Of a stretch of 64,000 nt of DNA, positions 1-13,890 are shown in pieces (the stretch's first letter is position 1; every line of letters starts with the position of its first letter). The stretch comes from Odontesthes bonariensis (lineage: Eukaryota; Chordata; Actinopteri; Atheriniformes; Atherinopsidae): the NCBI RefSeq assembly GCF_027942865.1, contig NC_134517.1, forward strand, positions 19,474,009-19,538,008, given 5' to 3'. The translations under genes were made by a program, and so were the position numbers. The notes under the pieces were generated by a model. That model did no database searches. It worked only from the letters and a program-made list of their open reading frames with translations, and had not been told where the DNA came from.

Positions 1-1564
1 TGCACACACGAAATCACAAAAACAACAGCTGAAGCTTTCCACGCCCATCCCTGCAAATTATAGTAATCTTTTTCCCTACTAACTGTCACGGTCACTTAAA
101 GCATAAATATTTCCAACAAAGAAACAGAGAAAGAATAAATTTGTGTCTACTCTGAGGAGACATTTGTTTTTGTGTGCCCATCTTTAATTTGCGCAGCTAA
201 TTAGCCATTAATTTTCCCCAAGAGTGTCACTGTGTTGTACCGCCCTACAACTAATCACAGGAGCAGCAACTGCGGAGAGACGAATGAGGGCTGGCAAAAT
301 GACAAGCTGAACCCAGAAACCCTTAAATCTTCACACACGTGTGCACACATATTCACCTGAGCACATCAAACAGCCAGAGCCCCAGACTGCGGTGAAAGCC
401 GCCAGAAAACCAGACAACAGACGGCCACATTACCGCTCACCTATCTAAAGAGTGTGCGCACCACTGCACACCACTGCATGCTGGGTCATGGTACGATTTT
501 AAGAGGTTAAAATAAACGTCTACTAAGATTTAGTGAGCTTCGCCGTTATTTGTATATGATGAAATATGAAAACAACATTGTAGGAAAATACCACACAAAT
601 ACACATTCGGTCCTCCAATGCAGTTAACAGCCAATTAACTCAGCCAGGCTGGAGGAGGGGATGCCAACAGCAGCCAGAAGATGAATGAGCATGAAAAGAG
701 AGGAGGGAAGGAAAGTCAGAGAGGGGGATGGCGGTGGTTAAGGAGCAATACAGCAGCAGATGAGTAGAGAGAGGGAAGTGTGGGATGCAGAAACACTTCA
801 CCCTGTGCGTGTCTTTGAGTCTGCGTGAAACAAGAGGCCAGGCAGGTACTGTAGATGTAATGTCAGCTCCATTTAGTGTCCAATCTCATTTCTATTCAGC
901 TCACATCTCTCCACTATTTCTCCATTTCTTTCTCAAACCAACCCCCACTTCTGAGGACCCCAACCTGAAAACAGGAACTGTGAACAACTAACATCATTTC
1001 ACACTCTACTGGCAGTGTAATGTTATCTGAGCAAAGATAGTCCTTTCATAAGTAGCTAAATTTTGGAAAAAAACATTTTTTCACTGTTTCTGATTCTCTT
1101 CTCACTGAGCTGATGTTTTTTTTTTCTCAGACAAGAACTAAATCATTTACAAAATGGCTTTTCTGTTCGGTCAGGATAAAATATAACAAATGTATGGTGT
1201 AAACCTGTTCAGACACCGCTCCACTTGGCTGTAAGATTTTAATGGTCAGAAATGACTTATTTGAGAGAAAAGCAACATTTATGAGCGGTGATTATACTCG
1301 AATTGAAGGGTATATCAGTTTTGTTTCCTAAAAGACAGAAAAATATGTAAGTCTCCAACTTAAAGGCTCACAACTTAAAACATCCTGCAGCAAATCCTAT
1401 TTATCATTTAAAAATTGCAAATGATGCAGAGATTTACAATTATTTTCATGTATTCAGAGATTTTAGTGTAGCTATGGGTACAGTAAATGTTAACTTTTCC
1501 TCACACAGAGCTTACAAATCACTGTCAAAGTTAATTGAAGTCTGAAATGATTTCTATAGATACA

Positions 1565-1650
1565 GTTTATGACTAGCTGGGACAGGCTCCAGCCTCCCTG
1601 GGACCTTGAATTGGATGAAACTGGTATGGAAAATGGATAGATGGATCGAC
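1565..1650 (+). repeat. decayed fish retroposon 3' tail
   Basis: The stretch reads like the common fish retroposon tail 'gggacaggctccagcctccc' followed by an ATGGATAGATGG end. The family assignment (RTE/Rex3-like or a SINE using the same tail) is from memory and uncertain. A longer relative lies at 50427-50730. Confidence 0.45.
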
Positions 1651-2163
1651 CAAAATGAGTACATCCCTCTGCAATATCCGTAAATATATCACCCCTCAAT
1701 AACTGCATTATTCAAAAGATGACAAGCAATCCAGAGCACACTGCCAAAAGCCATTATCACAGCTTCTATGAATGCTTTGACCTTGCAAAAGAAAACACAT
1801 GACTTGAATACCACAGAACATCTTTGAGGTACAACAATAACAACAACAACAGATAAACCATCTCTTTATGGGATGGAACAACGAAAGACTGGTGTCCTTT
1901 GAGAATGAGTTCATCTGCCATAAAAAAATTATATGAAATCTTGGAAAAAAATGAAAGATCATTGTATTGAAAGATGTGCTGATTTCTGTTAATATTTATG
2001 TCTTTAATAGTTAACATATATGCAGTTGTACTGTAAAGTGATTGCATTTTTTTGTTTGTTTGACAATTGAGTGATATTGGACATAATTGGACCCTAATTT
2101 CTCAGCCTTCACAAACAATGTCTGCATCAAGACCGCTAATACAACAAGCTTACATGTTAATGT

Positions 2164-2201
2164 CTCAGTCAATGATACAAAACAATGTATCATTGACTGA
2201 G
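2164..2201. repeat. perfect 15-bp hairpin, 8-nt loop
   Basis: The arm ctcagtcaatgatac at 2164-2178 is followed by an 8-nt loop and its exact reverse complement at 2187-2201. It lies inside the vangl1 intron. No function can be assigned from sequence alone. Confidence 0.85.
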
Positions 2202-2874
2202 CTAATACACTGTTAAAAGCAGTCATTAAGTCTTAGTAGATTAATCTTGAGGGCTAATACTCAATGGTGATCTTTATATGAAGGGAGCAAAAAAAAGAAG
2301 AAGAAAATGATGAAGAAGAAAATGACGCAGATTGCCACCTGCCTGCTTGGCAGTCCTTCATCTGGCAGAGGGTGAATATGGATTGTGATCAGGCCGGTTC
2401 CACCACCATAAAGCCCTACAACACACAACAAACAGTCTGCCGACTGTAAAGCACAATGGCTTAGCTCCACCGGCCTGGATTGAGTCTAAAATGATATTGA
2501 CATCTTGTTTCTTTTTTCCTTTTTCTTTAGTCCAAGAGAGTTTTAGTGCCATGGATTGTGCGAGTAAGTTAGTATGAAATATAAGATCTTGGTTTCCTTC
2601 CAAGGCGACATCTTTGGAATGTTTCCTTAAATGTTACAATTTCAGAAAACTTTTCTTACTTTTTTTTGTGGTTGGTGATGTTTTTACATCATATTACAAG
2701 CTGTTCTCGTTTGGTTAGGTCAAGTGATGTCTGTAGCAAGAAGCGCTAAAACAAGAGTAACATATGCTTTGGTGTTGCTTGAGCTAACACTGGAAGGAAA
2801 CTGAAGCTGCTCCCTTCTGGCACAAAGTCTCTCACAAAGCAGCTTGGACAGTCTCAGTGACAGACTCACTATGA

Positions 2875-2876
<2 letters not shown>

Positions 2877-2928
<52 letters not shown>
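2877..2928. repeat. (CA)n microsatellite
   Basis: About 26 uninterrupted CA units in the vangl1 intron. Confidence 0.98.
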
Positions 2929-2931
<3 letters not shown>

Positions 2932-4715
2932 GCACACAACTTGTTTATCTTTATGGTGATACAACATTGGCATAATGCATTCCCTAGAAACTTACTCAAA
3001 CCCTAACACCACAGTTGAATTCCAAGCCCTACGCTTACACTACACTTAACTGTAACCTAATTCCAGCCCGAATCACAAAACCAAGCTTTGACCCTCAAAA
3101 ATCCCTTTGAACATGTGGGGTCCACCATTTGGTCCCCACAAAACACGTTGGACCCCACAAGTATAGTGAGGCTGTTTTTGGACCTTTTGAGTTCAAAAGA
3201 AAAAAACAACCGCACACACATACACACACACAAACACAAAAGCTGCACTCCAAGGCCATATTCTTATGTCATGCATGTAAACACAGAAGATTATTCCTAT
3301 CAGTTTCCCCCAAAGTGGCATTTGGCAGGAAAAGGCTAGTCTCAGTCTGTGAGAATATCTCTCTGCACTGGAGACCAGTTAGTGTTACAGTGCCTTTGCC
3401 AGCCAATGTAAGCTGCTCCAAAAAGCCCAAGCTGGAGTGGATTTTGGTGATGGCAGTAGAGATGGTAATGGGAGAGCTGCTCTGCCATTTGGACACATTT
3501 TTCTGGAGGGCAAATTCAGTACAATGGCAGATTACCTTGCACTGATGACAATAGATGGAAGCTATATGGTGACAATCACATGCCAGTGGGGAATGTGTGG
3601 AATGTTACTTCCCCATCAGAAGGGGATGCAGAGCAGAGTGATGGTAAAATTGGTCAGACCTCTAAAATATATGAGAAAGTCTGAATGAAGAAATATTACT
3701 TTCCCTTTTCCATTGAAATATCTTATTGGCTTGGGAAAGTACATTTTAATGGCAACTTGTGCAACATATAGATATAGTTCTACTGTTTCACATGAGCAGT
3801 CCATACACTGTGAGTAAATTCTCTCGAGTCTCCTATAGATTTCAAGTAGGTCAGAGACGCTGTGGAGATTGCCTAAGGCAAAGTTCTCTATGAAGAGTAA
3901 TAACTTCTATTTAGAGGAAGAGTCTATTTTTGCTCTTTCTTTATTCCATTAGCTTCTTTGAGAATAGAGTAGTCAGACATGTTGAGAAAACACCTGTAAA
4001 CTGACAAATTTGCTGTTTTTTCAGAGGGGATTATGTCTGGCAATAAAAGTTTTTTGTGCTAAGCTAAAATAACAAATAGCAAGCTATAGCGTCACACACA
4101 GATACGAGAGTGGCATCAATCTTTGAATCTAAGTCTGCAAACAAAGAGAAATATTGAACTATTTCTTTATGCCTTCATCCCTGCATTTGACAGCATCTCT
4201 AATCCCTGAAGCGCTGACTACTCTGTGCTGCACTATTAGAGGCATTTTTCTTTGCCTTCTCTACATAAAATCTATTTCAATTTTTCCGACCTCAGCAAAC
4301 TCAGCTGTATGGAATAATTGCTATCAGTTTGATTTGCTTTCAGAGCCATGCATGACGGTCGAACATAGTATCACACTCATGCTTACACACTGTATTACAG
4401 CACTGTCTGTACAAATCCGTCTATGCCTACAAGAAGGATGTTAATCCCTTGACTTATTCGATCTTGTGTCACAACTGTTATTTTATGCGAGCCAATGGGC
4501 AGACAGCTGTGTGGGACTGTGAGTTTATTAGGTCAGAACACCAAGTCCATACATGGATTACTGGGTTTATTTCAAACTAATGTGACTACTGCACAGACAT
4601 TTTCAGAGCGTGTTCCTCTAAATCAAAATCCACTAGCATGCCTTCACAGTATCTGATTTTTGTCACTTTAAAGTTTCAAGTTACTCCAGTGCTCCATACA
4701 ATGATAAACTTATAC

Positions 4716-5657
4716 CTGGGCCTCATCCCCATGATCTGCTGCTGGTGTGGGTTCTCCAGGCAGCGGCTCTCCGTTGTGAACAGGGGAGTCTTGGGACGGC
4801 GAGTCTGGAGGATTGATGATGACAGATCTCTCAGAGCGGCTGCTGTCTTTGCTGCTGACTTTGTGTCGCTCGCGAGTTCGCTCTCTGGAAAACGAGCACA
4901 AGACCACACACAAACTCCCATAAGATATAGGATAAGGGCATTTAACCGTGAAAATAAGACAGGTATAAATGAGGATCTATGTACAGATGATTTCATGATC
5001 AATAGAATGTTTAAAAACAGTAATTATAATAATAAAAGCATTGTCTGTTAAAATACTGTTTTAGAATAGTAATGATTGACAGTGGTGATTATTTCCTGAC
5101 AATTTACACGCAAAAAGATGAATCAAAAATCAGTAAAAATGATGTGAACACGAATCAATGATGAAAGTGACAGCTAGACAGAAAGCTATCTGGAAGAGAG
5201 GGAAGGTCCCAGGAGATAATCACAGGCTTCAGGAATGACCAGGATGAGGATCAAATGAATACAATTTTTCAGAGTAGATTCGAGTCAATCACTAAAATAG
5301 GTTAGAACCACTCAACTGTGACGACCCTAATCCATGAGCTCTGTCCATCTCAATCTCTAGTTTATTCTGTTTTCCCTCTCAGCCTCTCATCTCATTTACT
5401 GGGCCACAACCAACATGTGGCACACTCAAAGTGGAACAACAAAGTAGTAAAAATACCATAAAAATACCATAGCAAGGGCTGGGATGAAATATAGAGTGAG
5501 TGATCTAATGGAAACAGATTTGTGTTATGAGAAGAACAGTTAGAAGCAGACAGCCAGTTAGAGAAGCCAGTAGACAGGAAACATACCCATGTCGGTTTGA
5601 TCTCCCAGAGCGACTGGAGTGGTAGGAGTAGCCAGAGTGGGTCGACTCGGTGTCCAT
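4716..5657 (-). CDS. vangl1: Vang-like protein 1, first two coding exons (partial)
   Basis: This is the 5' end of a Van Gogh/Strabismus planar cell polarity gene. VANGL proteins are four-pass plasma-membrane proteins that work with Prickle, Dishevelled and Frizzled to orient cells. Coding exon 1 (ATG at 5657, end 5587; with leader probably from 5686 after a TCCTCCAG acceptor) encodes MDTESTHSGYSYHSS and continues to residue 23. A GTATGT donor follows. Coding exon 2 (4884-4716) starts after TTTTCCAG and encodes ERTRERHK and a serine-rich, proline-containing stretch ending DEAQ, then a GTATAA donor. The 71 + 169 nt join in frame as 80 residues. The ERTRERHK motif is typical of VANGL1 rather than VANGL2, as I recall the human proteins. 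All membrane segments lie outside the window. Only the cytoplasmic N-terminal tail is here, so completeness cannot be judged. Confidence 0.86.
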
Positions 5658-5686
5658 TCCAACAGTGTTCAGAGATGGTGATTGGG

Positions 5687-7669
5687 CTGGAGGATGAGGA
5701 AGCGTGGCAGAGAGGGGAAGTTGGCAGCAGTGCTCAGGAGGAGGAATGGGTTGCTATAGAGACAGGCCTCAGGAATCCACGGCGACTGACAACTAGCCCA
5801 GAGAGCTGCAAATACCACATTAACCTGAGAGACAAACACAGAGCGAACACTCTAAGGGCTGTGTCAAAACAACGAACATATACGTAACAGATACGAGAGA
5901 TACTTCTGAATTTCTGCATAGAACTGTGCTGAATTGGGAAAACAGGATTCTGGTAAAATTGAGTCAAGTTTTTGTGTTTTTGTTTTGTAATTGGATAAAT
6001 TAGATTATCTAACTACTTTTTTTTAAAACCTTGTCAAATCCTTCTCATTCTTCTCAAGGTTTTAATTTGGATATTTATTGGGTAATGTCCAGAGTGTGTT
6101 ACAGACTTGGCAGAACTGGGTTGTTATTTTTGTACTCTGTACCCTCAGCTCGGAATAATTTACAAGACCAACTTTATTTGGAAAGACTTACAATAAAACT
6201 AGGCATTCATGACACCACATGAATCAGAGGAAAGTCATGGTTTTAAACAAACACGATGACTTTTTACAGCTCTTACATTTTTCTGCGTGTCTGTGTTTGT
6301 TTTCGTCAGTGTGCCTAAATGCTGCCATTTTGGCCGGCTCTCTCTTGTAAACACAAATACTGCATCTCAGGAGACTTCATTGGCAAAATAAAAGTTGCAT
6401 GAAAATAAATACAGCATCTCAAGTGTTGACATCTTGATAGCTTTGGGAAGAAAAACCTAAAGAATTAGCCCTTTCAGTGCACTGCTTTTCAAGTGACGTA
6501 TCAGATGTAAAGAAATACATTTTAAAACATCACATTCAAACAAAATAGCACGTACTTTTAGAAACTACCAAGTACTGCTACTAAAGAGAAGAAAAAGAAA
6601 GTATCTTTTATATAATTTTCTGGCAGGTCTAACTCCAAATTCACATCTCAATTCTCTTTAAAGGCTTTTCCACATTAAAAGGAATATGTAACCTCAGATT
6701 TTAAATCTTCAGGTCTTTATCTAATTATTCATTGTAGGCCCATATTGTGAGGGTACTTTAAACATTTTAATTAAGTCCACCCTGGTTCATAAAACCCATA
6801 AATTGACAAAGAATGGCAAACCTGGCTAACCTTAAATCAAATAAATTCTAAGCTTGTCTGTACTAACAACATTAATGTGAAATGTTCCTATATAAAAGGA
6901 ATACACAGTGATACACACTGGAAAAGATTTAGAATTACTTCTCCAATGTGCCATTATAAGCTGGGGCAGCATCAACTTCTGGGCCTTAATTTGTGCAGTG
7001 CAGGAGGATGTCTCAGTGTCTCACCATGCATGACCATTCATTTAGACCTCAATCTACACCCTGTCTGTCTCCCAGCTGTTGTCCTGACAACCAACTGCCA
7101 ATAACCATCCCCAGCACCATCTCATTTTGCTAACTGGAACAATTCTGCGCACCATTTACAGGCCATTGTTGTGTCTCCAGCCAATGATGCGTGCAAACAC
7201 TAAATTAGAACATACAGCATATTAGGATGTGAATGCTGTGGAGATCATTACAGTGAGAGGAAGACACTGTCGTGTTGATGACTTTCAATAAGATGAGCTT
7301 GTGTGGTTTTCTTTCCCTCCACAGCTCATCCTGCAGTATATGAGAAAGACGTTTTATTAAGGATCAGCATGAAGTACATATGAATTAGCCTAAATGCTTA
7401 ATTTGCATCATCCTAGGATGGAATGATTGAGGAGTAAAGAAGTAAAATATCCAAGAGTCTCCACTGAATATGATGCTGCATATAAACTCAATAGATTCAA
7501 TCAGATCACTGATGGTGCAGCATCACATTTTAAAGACAAAGTCAAATGTCTAATCTCTAACCCACATCAGGAGCGTCCACTGTTGCCCTGGCAACACTGG
7601 AGGCAGGGGGCCCCATCTAGGAGTAATAATCAATCACCCCCACTGAGAGTAAATTTGTCTGATACACTT

Positions 7670-7725
<56 letters not shown>

Positions 7726-10430
7726 GAGAGTGTAGGTAGGGGGTGGCACAAACAGAGGGCGCAAAGACCAAACAATGGTCTCTCATCACACCCAGCGCCC
7801 ATATGGTTAAATGAATGAGCCAGATGATTTGAATGAAAGCTGTTAACCTCCTGAGTGCTGATCTCTGAGCGTGTGGCTGCGGTATGTGGGCCAAGAAGAT
7901 CACACCGAGAGGCTACTCATCCAAAAGATGAGCATGAAGAGACACGGAGAACCAGGCCATGTGGAAAATCACAGCCACGGGGTAAGAAAAACTATCAGTT
8001 ACAAACCTAGGATAACTATGAATAAAGCATGCGGGAATAAAAAAAACGTGCATCTGAGTCATGCGGCAGCCTCCTTACGCTGAGTTGGCCCATACAAAAT
8101 AATTTAGTAGTCCTCGGTGGGGACATGTATAGAAAATATAATCTTTAGTGACGTGCACTTGCATCACTGAACATCGTTCCACTTGGCTGCACTGAGCAGT
8201 GACATACAAGGGCAGAAACTGACACTAATGTAAAACAAACATTCATTAATGTGTTTGTTTAGTGGACAGGGGCTGCTCCAGTAGGAACTAATGTAATTAC
8301 ACATGTGCTGGCTGAGAGGTGAATACACATATGGTGCTGTAGGCTCCTCTTTTACTTTTACTCTAAAGAGAGAGCAAAAAACAGACCTTACTCATCGCAA
8401 CAAATATGCGCATGGTTTCACGAGGAGAGCCGCCAAATATCACAAGCAGAGTTAACAATACATCTGCAAATGTGAGATTTGAATGAGTTGCCCTTGGCTG
8501 TAAAGAGATTTGCCCTCCAAACTGGGCAGAAAAAGATGAATTTGCGAGGGCACTGAGGTGTCCAACGCAGCCTTGGCAACGTGAATGGCACAGATCAGTC
8601 TCATAGCTCATCGAGAGCTCATGCTGAAGCCTGGTTACCATGGCATCTGTGCCCTCCCTCACACCCAGAAGCTATTGTGCCACCCTTCCTTCCATCATGC
8701 ACACCCTGCTCTGTTGGCATTAGGCCATAATCTGCCAGATGCAGCATGACAATTTGACAAAAGTCAACATACCACACAACTACAAAATATCCAATACATT
8801 GTGTATTACAGCCTCAACTTTTATGATCTAAACTCACTGTCAATATTTGCTGCTTATTTTCAATCATGTCACAAATTGCTACCATAGAAAACTAATATAT
8901 GACTCATATTTGAGGACCTGAACCAGCGAACTGTGATTTCACTGTACTAAAATGTATTATTTCAAAGCAGCAGTAGACACATTAAGCAGAGCAACACATG
9001 AGTAACAAACTCACTAAGCTTGTTAAAACCTCTGTTAAATCAAACAAAGACTGATAAAGTCTTTTGTTTGTGTGTATGTGAGGTTATTTATAGTGATTTC
9101 AGCTCCCAATCCCTCAGTGGACTTCAGATAACCCAGAGGAACACCTGCTCACTAACAGATTACATTACTGCTGACTTAAATCACATGAACTGGGCTAAAG
9201 TCGTAAAACTCACAAAGAAATAGCCTTTTATCTTATATCATGGAACTTATTACTGGTGCATAAATATTGACATGAAAATGTGTTTTCCTTTCATTGTTTG
9301 CCTTCATATTTGATCCTGGACACGGTAATAATGGTTGAACAAGTGCAGAAAGGAAACCCATGACCTCTGATTGAGTCTCTGTTATTCCCACCTTGCTGCT
9401 CTTTCACACCCACACGCTCACAAAGAAAAAGGAGAAAGTTAAGACCTGACACAGTTCTCTGGAATGCAAACTTTAGGCCCCTCTGATTCACTCATGTGGA
9501 ACTAAATAAAAGTATGGTAAGAAGGGGAGTTGAAGGAGGTGAGTGGTTGCAGAGGAACAACCTGCTTCTAGTGTGATTATGTCTGCACACTGTAAACTAT
9601 TTCATAATGTATCACGTATAACATTACCAAAGCATTCCTCATGCTCCTCTTTAGCCTAAGGTAGTTCCACTTCGTGTTACACTTCTGACATCCTGTCCAC
9701 CCAGTAGAAACTGTGGCTTTAGAGAGAACAAAGGCAAAAGCACCAGCACACTACTTTCTTTTGATCCTTCCTGGCAAGAACTGGTATCTTTCATGGGATG
9801 ACTCATCTGATAAAGAGTTTCTCAGACCTCTCAGTGTCCTGACCCTCCCTGCGCAGGACCTGTCGGCACTGCTTAATAATAAATGCAGTTGTGTTCTTTG
9901 CACAGTCTTTGCAGCATCAGGACTCTTCGGTGGACACCGCCAGAGGAAATACGCGAGGCGCTTTTATTCATAGCAGCACCTCAGCCAGCTGTGCAGCCCT
10001 GCAGCCAGTGGCTGATGATGGCGATATACGCCGTCGCCCTGCGGTGGCTGTCTCATCCCCAAACGCCATTTGTTTGAAAGAACAGTGGATGTTAATCTTC
10101 TATTGTACAGCTGCAATTTTGGTTTGCAGTCTCCCGCTTCACCACAGTGGCCTAAATGTTCTACAATCACCTAATATAAGCAACTCATTCTGTTTGCGGC
10201 TCAGCGCATTTATCTGCATTTGGAATACAGCCAACTGGAGCAGTGTCTAGATAAAAAAACGGGTTATCAGGCCACATCTGTCTGGGAAGAAGAAAACCAT
10301 TTTCCACGATGGCACGGGAGCGGTGAACTTCATCAGCAATATGTGGTCGTGCGTCTCTGGCTGTTTTTGCAGTCTACACCCTTTTCTGGCGTCTAAAACA
10401 CAGCATTGCGACTGAGATTAATGTACTTAC
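5687..10430 (-). other. vangl1: probable vangl1 5' leader intron, gene-free stretch
   Basis: This lies between the first coding exon of vangl1 and a candidate non-coding exon. Human VANGL1 also starts translation in its second exon. I see no coding exon here on either strand. The one clear repeat is the GT microsatellite at 7672-7726, which generates long spurious Val/Cys and Thr/His open frames. Confidence 0.45.
7672..7726. repeat. (GT)n microsatellite
   Basis: A run of about 25 GT units with one C interruption near its right end. Confidence 0.98.
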
Positions 10431-10560
10431 CTTAAACTATTTCCGATATTCCTTAACGGTGTGTCTCGTTGTCAGTGGTTCCGCCGCGGCTGCTGCTGTG
10501 AGGCGCTCCCTCATACGAGTCTGGCCATTGTGGTTTCCAGGACCAGAGAGGGAGGCAGTA
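10431..10560 (-). other. vangl1: candidate non-coding first exon of vangl1
   Basis: On the minus strand a consensus donor (TTTAAG then GTAAGTAC) ends a locally GC-richer segment. The segment contains GCCGCGGCGG-type sequence, unlike the AT-rich surroundings, so it fits a promoter-proximal 5' UTR exon. The 5' limit is a guess and I see no clear TATA box. The exon could belong to another transcript. Confidence 0.35.
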
Positions 10561-12939
10561 TGGATTTGCAACACTCGCAGGAGCAGCACAATGAGAATTT
10601 TCTGCTGTGGCCCACAAGAGGTCGTCCTGTACGATTGTTTCAGAACTGTCTGAATATATTTTTGACAGCTCAGAAGCTGCATTTGACCTGTAAACTTTAA
10701 AAAGCACCCCAACTTCAAAACTCAATGTGCTCATTGTTGATTCCCTTTTATGTTCTCTCAAAAAAAAAAAAATCTACTTCTAATGCAAAGTTTTGGTGTG
10801 GATGGATAGTAATCAGGGTTCTGCATCTGACCCAGAAACACGTGCTTTATTATAAAACTGAGGTAATTAAAAAAAACAACAACAATCAAGTAATGATGTT
10901 ACTTTATCATCATTTTTAGGGGGTTCTTTTAAACAAGGATTTTTCACAGTCGGAGACAGTAAGCCTCTCCTCAGACAAACTCAAAGATCACTGACTTTTT
11001 GCTCTGTTTAGTTAAAATTCTGTATGCCTGTAGGTGCATCACGATGTTGTTTAAGACCAAACACATTTAGCAGCTTAGCCCCGATAACTACACATTGCTA
11101 AATGACATATCAAGACAACACCAGATATATATATTTAGTGTTTAAGTATTTAGCATATAAGTATTTATTGCTTTCTTTGAATAAAGAAATCCTAATTTCT
11201 CCCAAATCAATGCATATGAGCTCTTTAACCACAACACAAATGTATAAATTCTTATTTTCATAACTAATGTAACATTTCTCATCCATTCAGACTCTTATGA
11301 AATTGTTTCGAGCCCCCCAGGGGAGGGCAGCCATACATTTTGAAAATCATTGTCTTAAACCATAAAGACTCTATTCAGATGTAATCAATTATTCCATTTA
11401 ATATTTACAACAATAAATAATCAGTGTCATTGTTCAACTTAAAGAGGGTGTGATGAGGAGGCTGCAGTTTGCATGCACCTCCACTGCTACACTTCTATTA
11501 GTTAGAGAGTGTTTCTCACAATTTGCAACAATTTCATTGAGATTTTAGGTTAAATAAATACACATTTTCAGACATTACATTTTGGGCCTTTATGGGTAAA
11601 GAAAATTCTATTCAAAATGTTTTTTTGCTTGCATATCGGATTCTCCCCACTCAGTATTTAATTTGTGTATTATCTTGTTACCGACTGATATACCAGCTTC
11701 ATTAAAGAATGGGCAAGATGGACCCTAACCCTAACCCCAAACCTACAGGATAAGTACACTCCAGAGTGTCATTCCAGAGATGTAGTGTCATAATGCGGGA
11801 AGTTCTGTTTCTATAACCCATGAGAGACTGTGAAATACACACACTCCCATAATTCTTGAATAAATACTTGAAAAGGTTTGCGCCATGTCACAGCCACAAA
11901 TAGCTACTGCGCTGGATAAAACTGCCATCAAGCATTCCACTTCCAGCTGCATGAAGGAGAAGAAAATGTTAGGCATTTATGAAAGAGGTCACTTATGGAC
12001 CCCGGAAACAAAGAACAAGAAGGACCATGGTTCAAGGAAAAAAGAGGGGTTCAAGAATGGTCATCTATATTTCCTTTACTGCGTCAATAGCCAAAAACAA
12101 CACAATTACATTCGGCTGTAACCTTAAGTAAAGCATTAGCCCTCCACCCAGGGCAAAAGTACATCTTAGATATGCACGTATATCTTAGATAATTTTACCT
12201 GTACAAGGTAAGGTGACACAGTAAAAGCAGTAAAAGCCATGATAGGCATTAAAACTAGGAGTGTAGGCCAAGAGGACCAGAAACACATCTGAAAGTCTAA
12301 AATAACCCAGTAGAACATATGGCCATTTTGTGTAACAAAGATTCTAAGATAAGTCTCGAACATACGCCATGAATAGGGCCTGTGTTTTCTGAAAAAGCCT
12401 CTTTAAACAATAGACAACCTGTGCAAGGAACATGTTGAAATTTTCCTCTGTGAGACGCCATCAGATGGCAGTGTTGATCCTTCTAAAAAACAATTTCTGA
12501 TACCTTAAATGTTTACCAAACTATGTGCAGAATGTTTGTTGCCTTTACAAACATACAGTCATACATACAAACATACAGTCCAGAATAACATCAAACATTT
12601 TCACATATTAAATAAGATAAAGTTAGGATCTGTGTATCCTCATTTTTAAAGACAGTATTTAAAATACCTCTTGGTTCCACATAAAAACATCGCCATCATC
12701 ACCATCAACGTACGAATTTTAAAAAGTTCCTTACTTGTATTATCTTAAAATCCGATATCAGACTCTCCTTTCTATAGGAATGGGCATGGTGACCGTATCC
12801 AGTGTGTAGATCAGTGTGTAGCGTGCGTAATGTGCAGTGTGTAGACAAAAGACTGTCACTCTTGCTGCTGGAGTGGGCATGAACAATACCTCAAGCCCCA
12901 TGGGTCACATTACACAGCAGAGATTCACATAAAGGGATG
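10561..12939. other. gene-free stretch
   Basis: AT-rich sequence with no recognisable exon. The longest open frames are 60-78 codons, are not flanked by splice signals, and match no family I know. Confidence 0.5.
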
Positions 12940-13560
12940 ATAGTAGGAGCGCAGGCGGCCTCTGACTAATAGAGAGGAAAAGCAAAAGAACAGCCTGTCT
13001 TATACAGTAAGATATTTTACTGCGATGCAGAATGTCACAACCTCAAATGTTCAGAGGTTTAATTTTGTTTCCATAAATTATGTAAATATTCCTCCAACAC
13101 TGCACTTCAAAAAGGCCTGTTTTTCCTGCTGTGCCGCTTTGATATTTACAAGCTGAATGCAAATATCTTACAAATGATTTTGACCCTAATTCCACAACAT
13201 GGAGCCAAAAGATATGGAGGCTGTTTGTCTTTTCTTTAATTTTCTCTCAAGATGGCACATAATTTTGAAAACTGGAGCTAGTGTCACTAGATGTTTTGTT
13301 TGTTTCTGAATTTGTAATTTGCTTTTATCTTTTTATTTTTTTTTATGTGTGTGTTCAGTTTAGAAAGAAAAAACTCAAGCATTTGCAAAAAATCTTTATG
13401 ACATACTTTACAAAGTAAAAAAAAATATATAATAATGAAATAAGATTTTGCAAAAACTGCCTACTGGTGTGTTAAAAGGTGACAAAGGCATTTCTTAAAC
13501 ATATGAAAAGTTTCCAACTTTAGCTGGTATGTACACCCACATAGTGAAAGCAGACATCGG
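12940..13560 (+). repeat. local duplication, block A (copy 1)
   Basis: This block matches 16050-16660 in the same orientation at many anchors, for example aatgttcagaggttta, acttcaaaaaggcc, gatatttacaag and acccacatagtgaaagc. The two copies have diverged by many substitutions and small indels, so the duplication is old. The block lies just downstream of the NHLH gene on its strand, and a minus-strand AATAAA at 13332-13337 in it could serve that gene. Confidence 0.75.
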
Positions 13561-13890
13561 CACACCTGATGAAATTGCAGATGAAATTAATATGTTTATC
13601 GTTTGGTAAGCAAGCAGTAATGTTTTAGCCCGCTGGCTCACAAATATACAAAAGTTTCAAGAAGATCACTGTTCATTTTCATTCATATGTCGAAGGTAAA
13701 TGCTCAGTCCTGCTGATCCCCATCGTGAGAAAGGCGTGATAGCCAAAGGTTGTAAAAGCAGCTGCGTCTGTGTACTGGCCTCATAAAACCCCCTCTGAAA
13801 CATTCTTCAAATCTTGTGATTTGCTTTACAGTTGTTTTAGTCGTGTTGCGTTTTAACTGTCATCCATCCAAAGCCGTTTGTCCTCACAGC

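Larger units (their letters stand above)
1..4715 (-). other. vangl1: vangl1 intron 2 (partial), gene-free stretch
   Basis: No coding exon is visible on either strand. The next vangl1 exon should begin with the conserved DDNWGE segment. I looked for it on the minus strand and did not find it, so the intron runs past the left edge. The stretch holds a CA microsatellite, a decayed retroposon tail and a strong hairpin, listed separately. The short open frames here lack splice sites and recognisable domains. Confidence 0.6.

Noticed and set aside
7427-7903. Open frames over the GT microsatellite
   Set aside because: Repeated Val-Cys and Thr-His runs come from reading the dinucleotide repeat and have no other support.
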